64,000 nucleotides of DNA, from positions 36,875,178-36,939,177 of the forward strand of contig CP141143.1 of assembly GCA_035235625.1 (NCBI GenBank), written 5' to 3'. Position 1 is the first letter of the stretch; the number at the start of each line of letters is the position of its first letter. A program made the position numbers and the translations under genes. Below, piece by piece: positions 31,901 to 42,814 of the stretch. This DNA is from Saururus chinensis. Taxonomy: Eukaryota > Streptophyta > Magnoliopsida > Piperales > Saururaceae. Below the pieces are notes generated by a model. That model saw only the letters and a list, made by a program, of their open reading frames with translations, was not told where the DNA came from and searched no databases.

Positions 31901-34900
31901 CTGAATCATAGTCTTGCTATCTTACTCGTACAGCGGTACGCTTTCTCATATGACTTACATAGACTCATATGACCTTACTCGTATGAACTTACTCTTACCG
32001 TTTTCCATAGAAGCTTACACTTACACTTACTCTGATTCTTACACGTACAACTTACTTAGAATCCAAAACATACAACTTACTCTTACTATAGTACACATGC
32101 TATCGGTAACTGAAGTTTATTATCATTAATAAGCTCCAGCGTTGAAAAGGAAAAAATGCTACTAGGGCATCACCTTAACCTCCAGGGAGAAACTAGATGA
32201 CATGAACTTTTCTGGAGGCAAGGCACACCTATGCTCAGGGGGCACAGGATCAAACAGGTAAGAGTAGATCCATGATACTACTTACCTAAGTGCGCAAATG
32301 CCCACTCCCTAGGGCGATACAGCGCCAACAAGGGCCATACAATGTGAACTAAAGGCGGAAAACATACGAAGCCACTATTGGGCAGGAATCTTATAGTGCC
32401 ACCCTTAGGTAAAACATACAGTGTCATCTGTAGGCAAAAAACATATAGAGCCCACGAAGTGCTGAAACTTACAACGCTCTCAATAGAGCATCAAACATTT
32501 GGGCCGAAATACAGCACCAAGACCAAATCCCGCAGGATAACACATTGGCTATACCAGGAAGAACGCTCAGTCGATTACTTATCGATTGGCACAAAAACAG
32601 AACTTAATCCATTGAAACCCTCAGTCTCAAACTCACAATATTATCGAATTAAGGTTGCTTACCATTCAAGTTCATATTAGGTGACTTACGCATGTACAAT
32701 TATCTTCGGAACTACTTTAGCTTACATTCTTTAGCCAACCAAGCTAGAACCAACCTGGTTCTGAAGCTTAGTCCGCAAGGATAACCTACTCCAACTTAAA
32801 TCATCCAATTGTACTTAGAACTCACTCTTACCCTTACAATATTACAAATCTCTGTATAACCTTACTTGTCAAACTCGAATTCCGTATTAACACTCTTACC
32901 ATCATATACTTACGGTCTTACATCTTACACCATTCGCCTAAAAACCAAATTGTCCTACTCGAACTCCTCAAGTGAAACCCTTAGACCTAAGTCCTGTTAT
33001 CAAACCCTTACTAATTCCTTACTCATTGTTTTTCTATTACAATTCATATTATGTACATTATGCAGGTACAATTATGTTGTCCACTTTCACAAATTGGCAA
33101 TCCCCCAAAGACGTTAAGAACCTTGAATCTTCCAAATCCTTACATCGCTTAGGTCTTCAGCTCATTGCTCCAATGCACTACCTGACTCAATCCAAACCAA
33201 TTCTTCAATCTCATCAAATCCATCCTTCAACTATCAATTTTACATCTTTCCTCGTTCGTTATACAATCACAATTTACATGTCGTTGCCCATGAAGTACCC
33301 CTTCGACAAACTTACAAACACACATACTCGTGCCCATCGATCAAACACCACCAACCCACAACGAAGATCTATCAAACACTTTAATCACATACACATAATT
33401 TGTAACCACTTGCTACCGAACCCTTAGTCTTCACTAACATATGCACGATTCACATACAAAAAGCATGCTTATTTAGTCAGTATTTATCATGTAAAATATT
33501 AAATTATAAACCCCTAGCATGCTACTACACAAATAAAGCATGCTATCATGAAATTACAAGTTCAATCTTCCCTACCTCGTAATCCACATGAGTTTGATGG
33601 TGAGCAAACGACGGTGGTGGTGTCGATATCGGAATAGGTGGCCAAAAACATCGCATTGAGAGAGTTGTTGTTGTCCTAAGGATTTTCAGATATGCTGGAA
33701 TTAATCTCGATAAGCTTAGATTAATTTCACTCGAAGCAAAGGTTGGGCGCACTAAGGCGGCTAGACATAAGGTCGTGCCACTAGAAATGACCAAAGCGAC
33801 TATAGAATAGGGGGTGATTGATCGGAGGTCGGTCAATGGTTTAAAACACTTGTTGGCCACAAAATGTTAAAATAGACCGCAAACTACATCCAGTGGCAAC
33901 AATTCCGCATTGTTGAAGCCTCACCACATGGTGGGGTCTCGGTTGCATACCCACATACAGAGGAGAGACATAGGAGGGCTTTAGTGTCCATATTACCTAG
34001 TGGTGGAGTCGTTCCAACGTCATACACCGCAAAGGCGGTGCCTTTAACCTAAAATGCCCGCGGAATACAAGTGTGCACGGTAAAGGGAAACCGTAGGGAA
34101 GGGTAGGTTGTCGGTGGGTTTTGAAACGACTCAGGCTAGTGGAAGCCAGATCCAACCACTCACGGCTGGAATCGGCTATTGAACAACGTATGCATGTATT
34201 GTCATGGCGAAACCCTAAAAAGGGTGGTCTTTTAAGGGGTTAGGGTGGTCGGTCACAAAATGGGTGAGGTTCATTAGCAGCGGTCCCCTAAACAAACTTG
34301 AGAGCATTAAGCATAAGAGAAAGTGGCCGACAAAGGCGGCGACATTTCTAAATGCTACCCACAACCAAATCATTGTACTGATGGTCATGCATCAAGTACG
34401 ATTTACGGTGAAGGATATGGGCACAACATCGATTGAGCCTTCGATGGGTTGAGTCTAATGGCTGACTATATTGCTTCCCCTTGGAAGAATCGCAATTTGC
34501 GAACTCTTTCCCATTGGTTTTGGGTCATGCATAACAAAAGTCGGGGTGCAGAGGTAGAATTAGTCCAGAAGTGCTAGCCTTGGCTGTCATTGGGCCAGGG
34601 CAGAGCCCATGTTGGTCGAACTTGCTGGCCAAGTCCGTGCAATATCAAGCTAGACATGTTGGCTTGAGTTGGAACGGGGCCCGTCAGTGACAGTCAGAGA
34701 TGTACCCCAAAGTTTAGGGGCATTTGGTGTGTGTAGAAGACATGTAGAGGAGGCTGGGAGCGGCGGTCCCTTGTTGTTATTGGGTCAAGCCAGTATCCGC
34801 AGCTATCTATGACATAACAGTAGATTAGAGAATTAAACAGACCCAATTTAGTCGGGGCAATAGTGTGCCAAGTTGGGGAGGCATACACACATCGCTAGGC

Positions 34901-35119
34901 CACGAATGGTCGGATGGGGCCGGGGGCTGGACTTGGGAGAAGACGGGACCCGACAGTCACTGAATCAGATTCGGTGGTTTTCAAAAATAAATAGGGTTTC
35001 TAAAGGTTTTAAACAAAACTAACTCTACATTTATGAGTTTTAAGTAGTTTTTAGTCAATTTTGGAATTTTTCTAATTTTTTGCTAATTTTTCTAAAAATT
35101 AGGGTTTGGCGACTCTTAC

Positions 35120-38100
35120 TGTAAGGACTCTCATTTTGAACCGGTTTATTTTAATGTTATTTATCGGTTATCGTGTAGTTGAAGCATTTTCTAATCAGAT
35201 TCGGTGGCTTTAAAAAATAAATAGGGTTTCTAAAGGTTTTAAACAAAACTAACTCTACATTTATAAGTTTTAAGTAGTTTTTAGTCAATTTTGAAATTTT
35301 GGGATTTTTCTGATTTTTCACTAATTTTTCTGAAAATTAGGGTTTGGCAGGACCTCTTTGTGGGCCCCACAGACGAAATTAGGGTTTTTGGACCAAAATG
35401 CCCCAGGCATCAATAGAAGACACTATCAAAATTTTCAGAATTTTTCTAGTCCGAATTTTGGGTTAAATTGCCAAATTTCCTAATTTTAATTAAAAACTCC
35501 ACTTCTACCCCACATTTCTATTTGGTATAGCCCAACGATTCCTATAAAAGGAAAGGGCTATGCCATTTCCCATTTAGGAATAGGCTTAGTCAGGAGATTT
35601 GGAGCCTAATCTCTGATTAGGCCCAGAAAGGAAACAATTAGAGGTGAGTTTAGCTTAATCTTGGCTTAATCTGTAAGTTTTTCCTTAAACTCTTCTTAAT
35701 CTTGCCTTCCCCCATCATTTCAATCTATTTTGAAAGAATAAAACTACTGTTTTACCTCTCTTCTCCTAGCCTTAATCTTCAAAACCACGTTTTTAAGCTT
35801 CTAAAACCCTAGATCTAATGTTTACTTTTGCTTTTTCAAAGCTAAATCGAGATTAGTTGTATGTTAACTTTAAATCGTGTTTTTAGAAGGTGTTAGAGGA
35901 GATTGAAGGTTCATTCCAGCCCAAATCAACAAGGAAAGGTAATGGGTTTTTGATAAGTATAATTTATATGTTATTTTACCCGTAATTATTCTATTTTTTA
36001 GTGTCATTTAAGAGTTAATATAGGTTAAATAATTAGAAATTAAATTTAATTAGGTTAGAAAAAGCTTCCATGATGATTTGAATTAAATTGGCTTATTTTA
36101 CAGATTCTTCTTTGGTGTTCGAACGGGGTCACTTACCGTTCGATCGGGATAACGTGATTTTGAAGAAAATACAGTTCAAGTGTTCGAACGGGTATGTAGG
36201 GCGTTCGAACGGGATAACGCATAGTTTCCTAGTTTTAGCCAATTTTCAATCCTTTTCATACTGGATTTCTTCCTACGGTTCTTATGCCTATATAAATACA
36301 TATTTGGCTCGAAATTTGGGGTTTCTAGGAGATTTGATGAAGAGAAAAAGGAAGATGGAAGAGAACTCAAAGCTTTCAATGGAGATTCAAGTGCTTTCTT
36401 CTACAATGGAAGACTAGACTTTTCTTTTATTTAGGAGTTGATGAAGCTATAGATAAGTTTTAGTTTCTTTTCTTTTTAATTTAGATCTCAGTTGTGAATG
36501 ATGACAATTGTATGATAAGAATTCCCTTTTTAATGGAAGAGCTTTTAATGTTTATTCAAGTCTGTGTTGATTTATTATCTTGTAGATGATAGATTGATGT
36601 GGTTTTGATATTTTCATCGATTCTAATTTATGTGATTTAGATGAGATGGTCATACGATAGTTTTAATGTTTAGATAATTAATGACTTAGATGAGTTATAC
36701 TAAGATTAGACAGGTCATGCCTATAGCTAGTTTAGTGTAGATGATTCGTGCTATTGTCGAAGATAGTTCATGCCATGAAATTTAATTAATGATTCTTTTT
36801 GAAGTAATTCTAGCTTGTAGCTGAGAATACTTGTTCATATTCATACTAGATTTAGATTAAGAGTTAAGGAATTGTTATGGTTCTATAGTGGATTCAATTT
36901 CCTAAGTAATTTCTATCATATTAATCTCTTGTTTTTAAACTAGTTGATTTCTTTCCTTTACTTAATTAAAGTTTAAGTTTGTTTTAGTTTTCAATCAGCA
37001 AATTCCTCTTTAGATTTAGTGATAATTCATCCGTCCCTGAGGTTTGACAACCCTTAAATACGTATCCTAATACAATTACCTTATACACTTACAAAGGGTT
37101 TAAGTATAAACGATCTATTTTTCAATCTCAACTTTGGGTAGCAAAAATCTCGGTTTTTATGATGTTATTTGAAGTGGGTTTTACTTGATTTAGGCTCTAA
37201 TGGTGGGTTTAGTAAATGCTAATCTTTCATTTTGATTTCTTAGGGTTTTGTCTTAGAATGGTTTGGATTAGTGTTCTGGAAGGTTTGATGAGGTTTTGAT
37301 AATGTTTGGTACTATGGATGAAGATTTGAAGGTGTTTTCATGGTGTTTCGGTTTTGATTTTTGAAATAAAGAAGAAGGTCAAAACTGTTGTGTTGGCGAT
37401 CGAACGGCCTACCTGGGCAATCAATCAGCAATACTATAGTTTTGGCAAATTTCTAGTATAGCCGATCGAACAGCCTTGCAGGGCGATCGAATGGGCTACA
37501 CAACAACTTTTGCTATTTTTGAAACTTATGCTCATTTTAAGGTTTTACTCCATTTAATGATTCTAATGGTTATGTGAGGTGTATTATGATGAAATTAGGC
37601 TACTGGAGGTGTAGAATTGATGATGGAAGTGTATGGAATGTGGTTAAGTGTGGTTATGTGGCATTATATTATGTTGATAATTTTGCAAGTTGATATTGAA
37701 GTACTTTAAGTTTTTGAATGTTGGAATTCTTATGATTAGGATATGTTTCCAATAGGGATATTATGTGGAAAATAGTGAGATGTGTTTCGCTTCTAATGAG
37801 GATGGTTTATGGGTAATGAATGTGATCATGTTGTGGCTTAATGAATGGAAGAATGATGCTTGTGGGAGTGAATGTTCGATTTCACATGAATGGATTTAAG
37901 ATTTATGGTGAATTTTGTTTTGATCTCAGTTAAGAATGATTGTTTCGAATGTGTTCAAGCATGTGTAAATTGTCTTATGAGTTTATGTCAAGCACTGGGC
38001 ATGTGCTTAGATATGTATGAATACACACACACATGGGGAATCTACTATGAAATTGTAATTAATTATGCCTTGAGTATGATGAATGAGGGGACTGATTGGG

Positions 38101-39166
38101 AGCACGTTCCATGTGTTAAAACCCATGTAGGTCTTGCTCACAGATGTATTATGTTATCATGCATCATGGATCGGTATTCTTGGATGAAGTTTTACCGATG
38201 TTTAACCGAAATTATTTGATTGTATACAATGGTTGAGATTGTGTGTCGGATTAATCGCTCGGTGAATTAATTGAAACTTGGTTGGTTCGAAAGGACATGT
38301 TTTCGATTTAAGTTCCTGTGTGGAACATGTATACTCCCCGGGTTGAGTCTAGTGAAATGGAATTATGTGGGGACGAGTTGTGTACTTGTCTTGTGGATTT
38401 GAGATTATGATGAGTGTCATCTGGACCCTGAGAATCCAGAGTGGTATGTCGTGTGCACCCGCTACCACATGTTCTAGGGTTCCCTATGTGGGAATTTGGG
38501 CTCTCCCCTCTACAAGAGATGTCCCTGGGCGAACACCCTTGCTTTAGATTCTCTGTGTGAGAATGGGACATCATTGGTCAGGATCATCCAGGGCGAGCAG
38601 CTTTAGGGATTGACAACCCTGACCCTTTTTCATTTCCTGTGTCGAAATTTGACCGTGTCTCGCCTTCGTGGCCTTGACCATTTCCTGCCTATATAGCAAT
38701 ACTTGTGTTTAATCATTGATGGAGACATTCACCATTTGTATTTATGCATGTTTATTATGAATGCTATGCATGATTGTGTATCACGTGTTTGACACGTTTG
38801 TCCTAGTTTTGCACGTCTCTTCGTTTATCTTGTTCTGATGTTAGGACCTTATGGATAATCCTTGTTTTAGATTTGTGATATACTATGTCTTTAGTTTCTT
38901 TGAGACCTTGTTTTGGAGCCAAGTGTGTGGCTATGAATTATTAGTATGTGGGTTTGAGATTATGGTTTAATTTAGAGTTTAACTCTTTTAGTTCTACCTA
39001 TTTACTCTTGCTCAAAGTAGTGTGTAAACTCTGTAAATTAGATTGCCTGTAGTTGGGGCACAAGTCTTCCGCTATTTTTCTCAATTGTTTCAATCCGTTG
39101 CCTCCGTGCATTGGTTCGGCCCTTGGAACAGGTTCGGCTCGGGTCGGGAAGTGCCGGGGCGTGACA
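35120..39166 (-). mobile_element. LTR of the TGTCACGCCCCGGC family, nested
   Basis: On the minus strand it starts TGTCACGCCCCGGCAC at 39166 and ends GAGTCCTTACA at 35120. CTTAC (35115-35119) and CTTAT (39167-39171) flank it, a near-perfect five-base target-site duplication. Blocks in order match the LTR at 23248-26497 and the 3' end of 16374-19426. It is itself interrupted by another element at about 35951-37143. A stretch of about 145 bases at 35198-35350 is also present at 34965-35110, just outside its end. No gag or pol is present. Confidence 0.8.
35951..37143. mobile_element. Innermost insertion, LTR-like, about 1.2 kb
   Basis: The block starts TGATAAGTATAATTTATATG and ends CTTTGGGTAGCA. 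It has no counterpart in the related LTR at 16374-19426, where the flanks are nearly adjacent. A second copy lies in opposite orientation at 39360-40545. GTTTT precedes it and recurs shortly after its right end, but the boundary is not exact, so the duplication is only suggestive. It contains the repeated words TTCGAACG and GTTCGATCGGG near 36118-36215. The 109-residue frame at 36088-36417 has no support. Confidence 0.55.
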
Positions 39167-39359
39167 CTTATGGTCATGAATAATACAAATATGGATACAC
39201 CAAAGTGTCAAATTTCTTCATAAAACATACAAGCAGAAAATTGCAGAACATTGCAGAGAATTGCAAAAAATAGCAAAAATAAGCAGAAAAATTATAGAAA
39301 AAATCGGGGATGTCACAGATAGAGAGAGAAAGAAGGTAGAGAGGGGAGACATATCAACA

Positions 39360-40545
39360 ACTAAATCTAGTGTGAATATGAACAAGTATTCTCAGCTACA
39401 AGTTAGAATTACTTCAGAAAGAATCATTAATTAAATTCATGGTATGAGCTATCTTCGACAATGGACGAATCATCTACACTAAACTAGCTATAGGCATGAC
39501 TCGTCTAATCTTAACATAACTCATCCAATTCATTAATTATATGAACATTAAAACTATTACATGACCATCTCATCTAAATCATAGAAATTAGAATTGATAT
39601 AAATATCAAAACCACATCAATCTATCATCTACAGGACAATAAATCAACATAGAATTGAATAAACATTAAAAACTCTTCAATTAAAAAGGAAGTCATTGCC
39701 ATACAATTGTCATTATTCATTACTAAGATCTAAATTAAAAAGAAAAGAACCTGAAACTTATCTATAGCTTCATTAACTCCTAAGTAAAAGAAGAATTTAG
39801 CCTTCCATTGTAGAAGAAAGAACTTAAATCTCTCTTAAAAGCTTTAAGTAATCCTCTATCTTCTTCTTCCTTTTTCTCTTTAGAAAATCTACTGGAATCC
39901 TTCAATTTCGAGCAAAATATGTCATTATATAGGCAGAAGAATTGTAGGAAGAAGTTTAATATGAAAAATACTCAAAATTGGCTTAAACTAGGAAACTGTG
40001 TGTTATCCCGATCGATTGCCCTGCATGCCCGTTTGATTGCCTGAATGGTATTTTTGTCACAAATAACGTTTACTAGATCGATCGCCCTTATAGCATGTTT
40101 GATCGGCTATACTGTTTTTGCAACCTGGACAGTTTTTCTGAACAGTTCATGTTCCTGTCAAGTTTTTTACTTTATTCATTAAGCTCTTTCTTTCATGTTC
40201 ATGTTAGTTTCCAACTTGTTTGAAATACTAAAGTTGTCCAAATCATTTTAAAGTGTGTCAAGATTTTTTTGAAATATTTTAAACATCGTCCAAGACCTCG
40301 ATAAGTACACTTTACCTACAAAACATAAAAACTTTATATTTTAGACATAAAGAATATAATTAAAATCCCAAATTGATTTAATACATGCCTAAACTACTAA
40401 TAACTCCCAAATTAATTTATTATCAAACTAAACTATTAATAACTATCTTAATCTAAATAAACCATAACTAACTCTTAATTAACCTAATCTATACTAGCAA
40501 GTAAGGTAAATAGGCATATAAAATAGATATATATATTTCTATTAT
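39360..40545. repeat. Inverted, truncated copy of the 35951-37143 element
   Basis: The reverse complement of this stretch follows 35951 to about 36860 closely, for example around ATGAAGCTATAGATAAGTTT, AGATGATAGATTGATGTGGT and GCCTATAGCTAGTTTAGTG. The last 280 or so bases of the element are missing at 39360, where it abuts the GA-rich flank of the outer LTR. It also contains CGATCGATTGCC-like words near 40010 and 40080. No gene is present. Confidence 0.75.
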
Positions 40546-42484
40546 AACCGCTCTTTACTGAGCCTCACAAATACTAAAATTACTTTAAAAAAAGTTGTAT
40601 ACGATTTGTGATGCTCAGTAGAGAGTGTCGCTAATAGCATAATTAGTAGTGACATTTATTATTAAGTGGTGTAACAACTTATACTATGAGCAACACTCTT
40701 TATTAAGTGTCCCAAATAGTAAAAAAGTTTTGCTATTTGCGATACTCAGTAAAGAGCGTCGGTAATAGCATAAGTTTACGACACTTAATTATAAGCATCG
40801 TAACTACTTATGCTATTAGTGACGCTCTTTACTAAGTGTCGCAAATAACAAATTTTTTTTAAAAAAATAATTCTATTCACGACGCTTATTATTGAGCATC
40901 GTTAATATCATAAGTAGTTAAAACATTTATTGTTAAGCATTGCAACTACTAATGCTATTAGTGACACTCTATATAAAGCATCCCAAATAGTAGAATATTT
41001 TTTTAAAAGAAATTTTAGCTATTTGCGATGCTCAGTAGAGAGTGTCACAAATAGCCTTATTTTTAAAACAAAATTGTCTTCCCTCTCTCTTTTCTATCTA
41101 CTCCTCTCTCTACCCTTCTCTCTCCTCACTCTCTTCCTTCCTCTTTCACCTCTTAGTTTCTCTTTCTTTCTCCCCTCTGCTATCTTTCTCTATGTACTCT
41201 CTCTCTCATCTCATCTCTCTATACCATCTCTCTCCGATACTCTCCACTCTCTGTCTCCTCTCTCCTATCACTCTTTTTTCCTCTCTCTCCTCTTTCTTCT
41301 CTCTCTCTCCTCTCTCTCCTCTCTCTCTTCTCTTTCCTTTCTCTCTCTCGTCTCACTCTTCTCTTTGCTTTATCTCTCTCATCTCTCTCTTATCTCCCCC
41401 CCTCTCTCTCTCTTTCTCTCTTATATCTTTTCACTCTCTCTCCCTCTCCCTTTCCTCTACTCACTCTTTCTCTTCTCTTCTCTCTCTCTCTCTCTCTCTT
41501 CACTCTCTCTCCACTACTCACTCTTTCTATTCTCTCTCTCCTCTCCTCTGTCTTCACTTCGGTCTCTTTTCTCCATCCTCTCTCTTCACTCACTCTCTCT
41601 ATCTCTTTTCTCTTCATTCTTCTCTCTCTTCCCCTCTCCCCTCTCTCCCTCTCTCCTCTCTTTTTCTCTCTCCTCTTCTCTCTCTTCCCTCTCCTTCCTC
41701 CTCCCTCTCTCTTCACTCCCCGCTACTCTCTCTTTCTCCTCTCTCTTTCTCTTCTCTCTTTTGCCCACTCTCTCTCTTCACTCTCTCCCCTCTCTCTCCT
41801 CTATCTCTATCTCTCTCTTTCTCTTCTCTCTCTCTTCACTCTCTCCCTCTCCCTCTCTCCTCACCTCTCTCTTTCTCTTCTCTCCTCTCTCCTCTCATTC
41901 TCTTCTCTCCTCTCCTCTCCTCTCTCTATCTCTTCCCCAGTTCTCTCCACTCTATTCTCTTCTCTCTCCTCTCTGACTCTCCTCTCTCCCTTTCTTTACT
42001 CCCTTTTTTATTTTTTAGCAATGTTTATATACAAACGTCGCTAATGTTATGATTATTTCGATGTTTATATCAAATGTCGCAAAAAGAATAATTTGTGATG
42101 CATTAAGAGCATCGCAAATAAAAAAAATAAGTGAAAATAGTCTGCATTTTTTTCTAGATGCGGCTGGCAAAATCCCCCCCGGTCGTGTTTAATTACCCCC
42201 CCTTTCCTCCTTCTGCCACACTCCCTCCCATTCTTCTATCTACCAGAATTCGTTGTCAGCCGGATTGTGGCTCCCCCTCCTCCCCTCTCTTCCATGTAAT
42301 CCCCCTCCCTCTGTTTTCTACCCCCCTCGTCCAACTGGTGGATGGGGCTCTGGGGTTGGAATTTGGCTCCCGCTAGTCCCTAGTCACCCCCTTCCTTTGT
42401 TTTTTGGGCGCACCCATGTTTTCTGCCCCTCCTCCCTTCTGTCCAACCAGAGGAGGGTGTCCCCACCGAATTCCGACTCCTCCC
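40546..42484. repeat. CACTA-like subterminal repeat field, left part
   Basis: From 40546 to 41060 a unit such as ACTCTTTACTAAGTGTCGCAAA, in both orientations, recurs about ten times and can form many short hairpins. A 900-base pyrimidine tract follows, then GCGTCGCTAAT-like words to 42120, then a C-rich spacer. The field resumes at 47731 after the gypsy insertion. It is probably a non-autonomous element related to those in segments B and C. Confidence 0.6.
41085..41998. repeat. Long CT-rich tract
   Basis: About 910 bases almost purely of C and T on the plus strand, dominated by CTCTCTCTCC-type words. It yields apparent Ser/Leu-rich frames of over 300 codons in two frames (40930-41976 and 41042-42052) and Arg/Glu/Lys-rich frames on the other strand. 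All are artefacts of the repeat. Confidence 0.9.
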
Positions 42485-42803
42485 TATTGTGCCTGGTGTG
42501 GGCACAAATGGTACCTTAAACGCTCACGCATTGAAAGGGAGAGAAGAAGAAGAAAGGGGAGAAGCCCTAAATAATCAATTGCATAACTCAAACAAAGAGG
42601 AAGGGGCAACCCATATAGGAGATGACCCACTCTCCTAGGGAGTCATGCCAACTAGTGGGCCAGGCTATCCTGGGGCCACAAGCTAGTCCAATTACAATTA
42701 TCATCCTATTACATAAGCAAAAACTAAACTAATATATAAACAAATAACCTAATGTACTAGAATAACAAGGAAATAAAGTCTAGTCTGGTGAACGTGCACA
42801 ACA
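42485..42803 (-). repeat. 3' LTR of gypsy element 2
   Basis: On the plus strand it runs from TATTGTGCCTGGTGTGGGC to GTGCACAACA. Its element-strand end has lost the canonical CA through a G-to-A change seen on the plus strand (TATTGT versus TGTTGT in the other LTR). It lacks about 25 bases present in the 5' LTR around the ACCCACTCTCCTAGG repeat. Confidence 0.88.
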
Positions 42804-42814
42804 CTCCACCGCGC

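Larger units (their letters stand above)
31231..39317 (-). mobile_element. Outer LTR of a three-level nest, probable solo LTR
   Basis: On the minus strand it begins TGTGACATCCCCGATTTT (at 39317) and ends TCGGGCATGACA (at 31231), giving TG...CA ends. It is flanked by GATAC (31226-31230) and GATAG (39318-39322). Outside these, GAGGGGAGACATATCAACAA on the right resembles GGGGGGACATATCAGCAAGA on the left, showing some local duplication or a repetitive target. Without the nested LTR (35120-39166) about 4.0 kb remains. It includes CTTACA hexamer repeats near 31868-31900 and a GC-richer zone near 33560-34960. No gag or pol is visible, and its short open frames have no recognisable domain. Confidence 0.65.

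Noticed and set aside
36088..36417. 109-codon frame
   Set aside because: It lies within an LTR-like insertion, and the inverted copy at 39360-40545 does not preserve the frame.
40930..42052. Two overlapping frames of over 330 codons rich in Ser and Leu
   Set aside because: They are translations of a CT microsatellite-like tract. The other strand gives Arg/Glu/Lys-rich frames of similar quality, and no domain exists.
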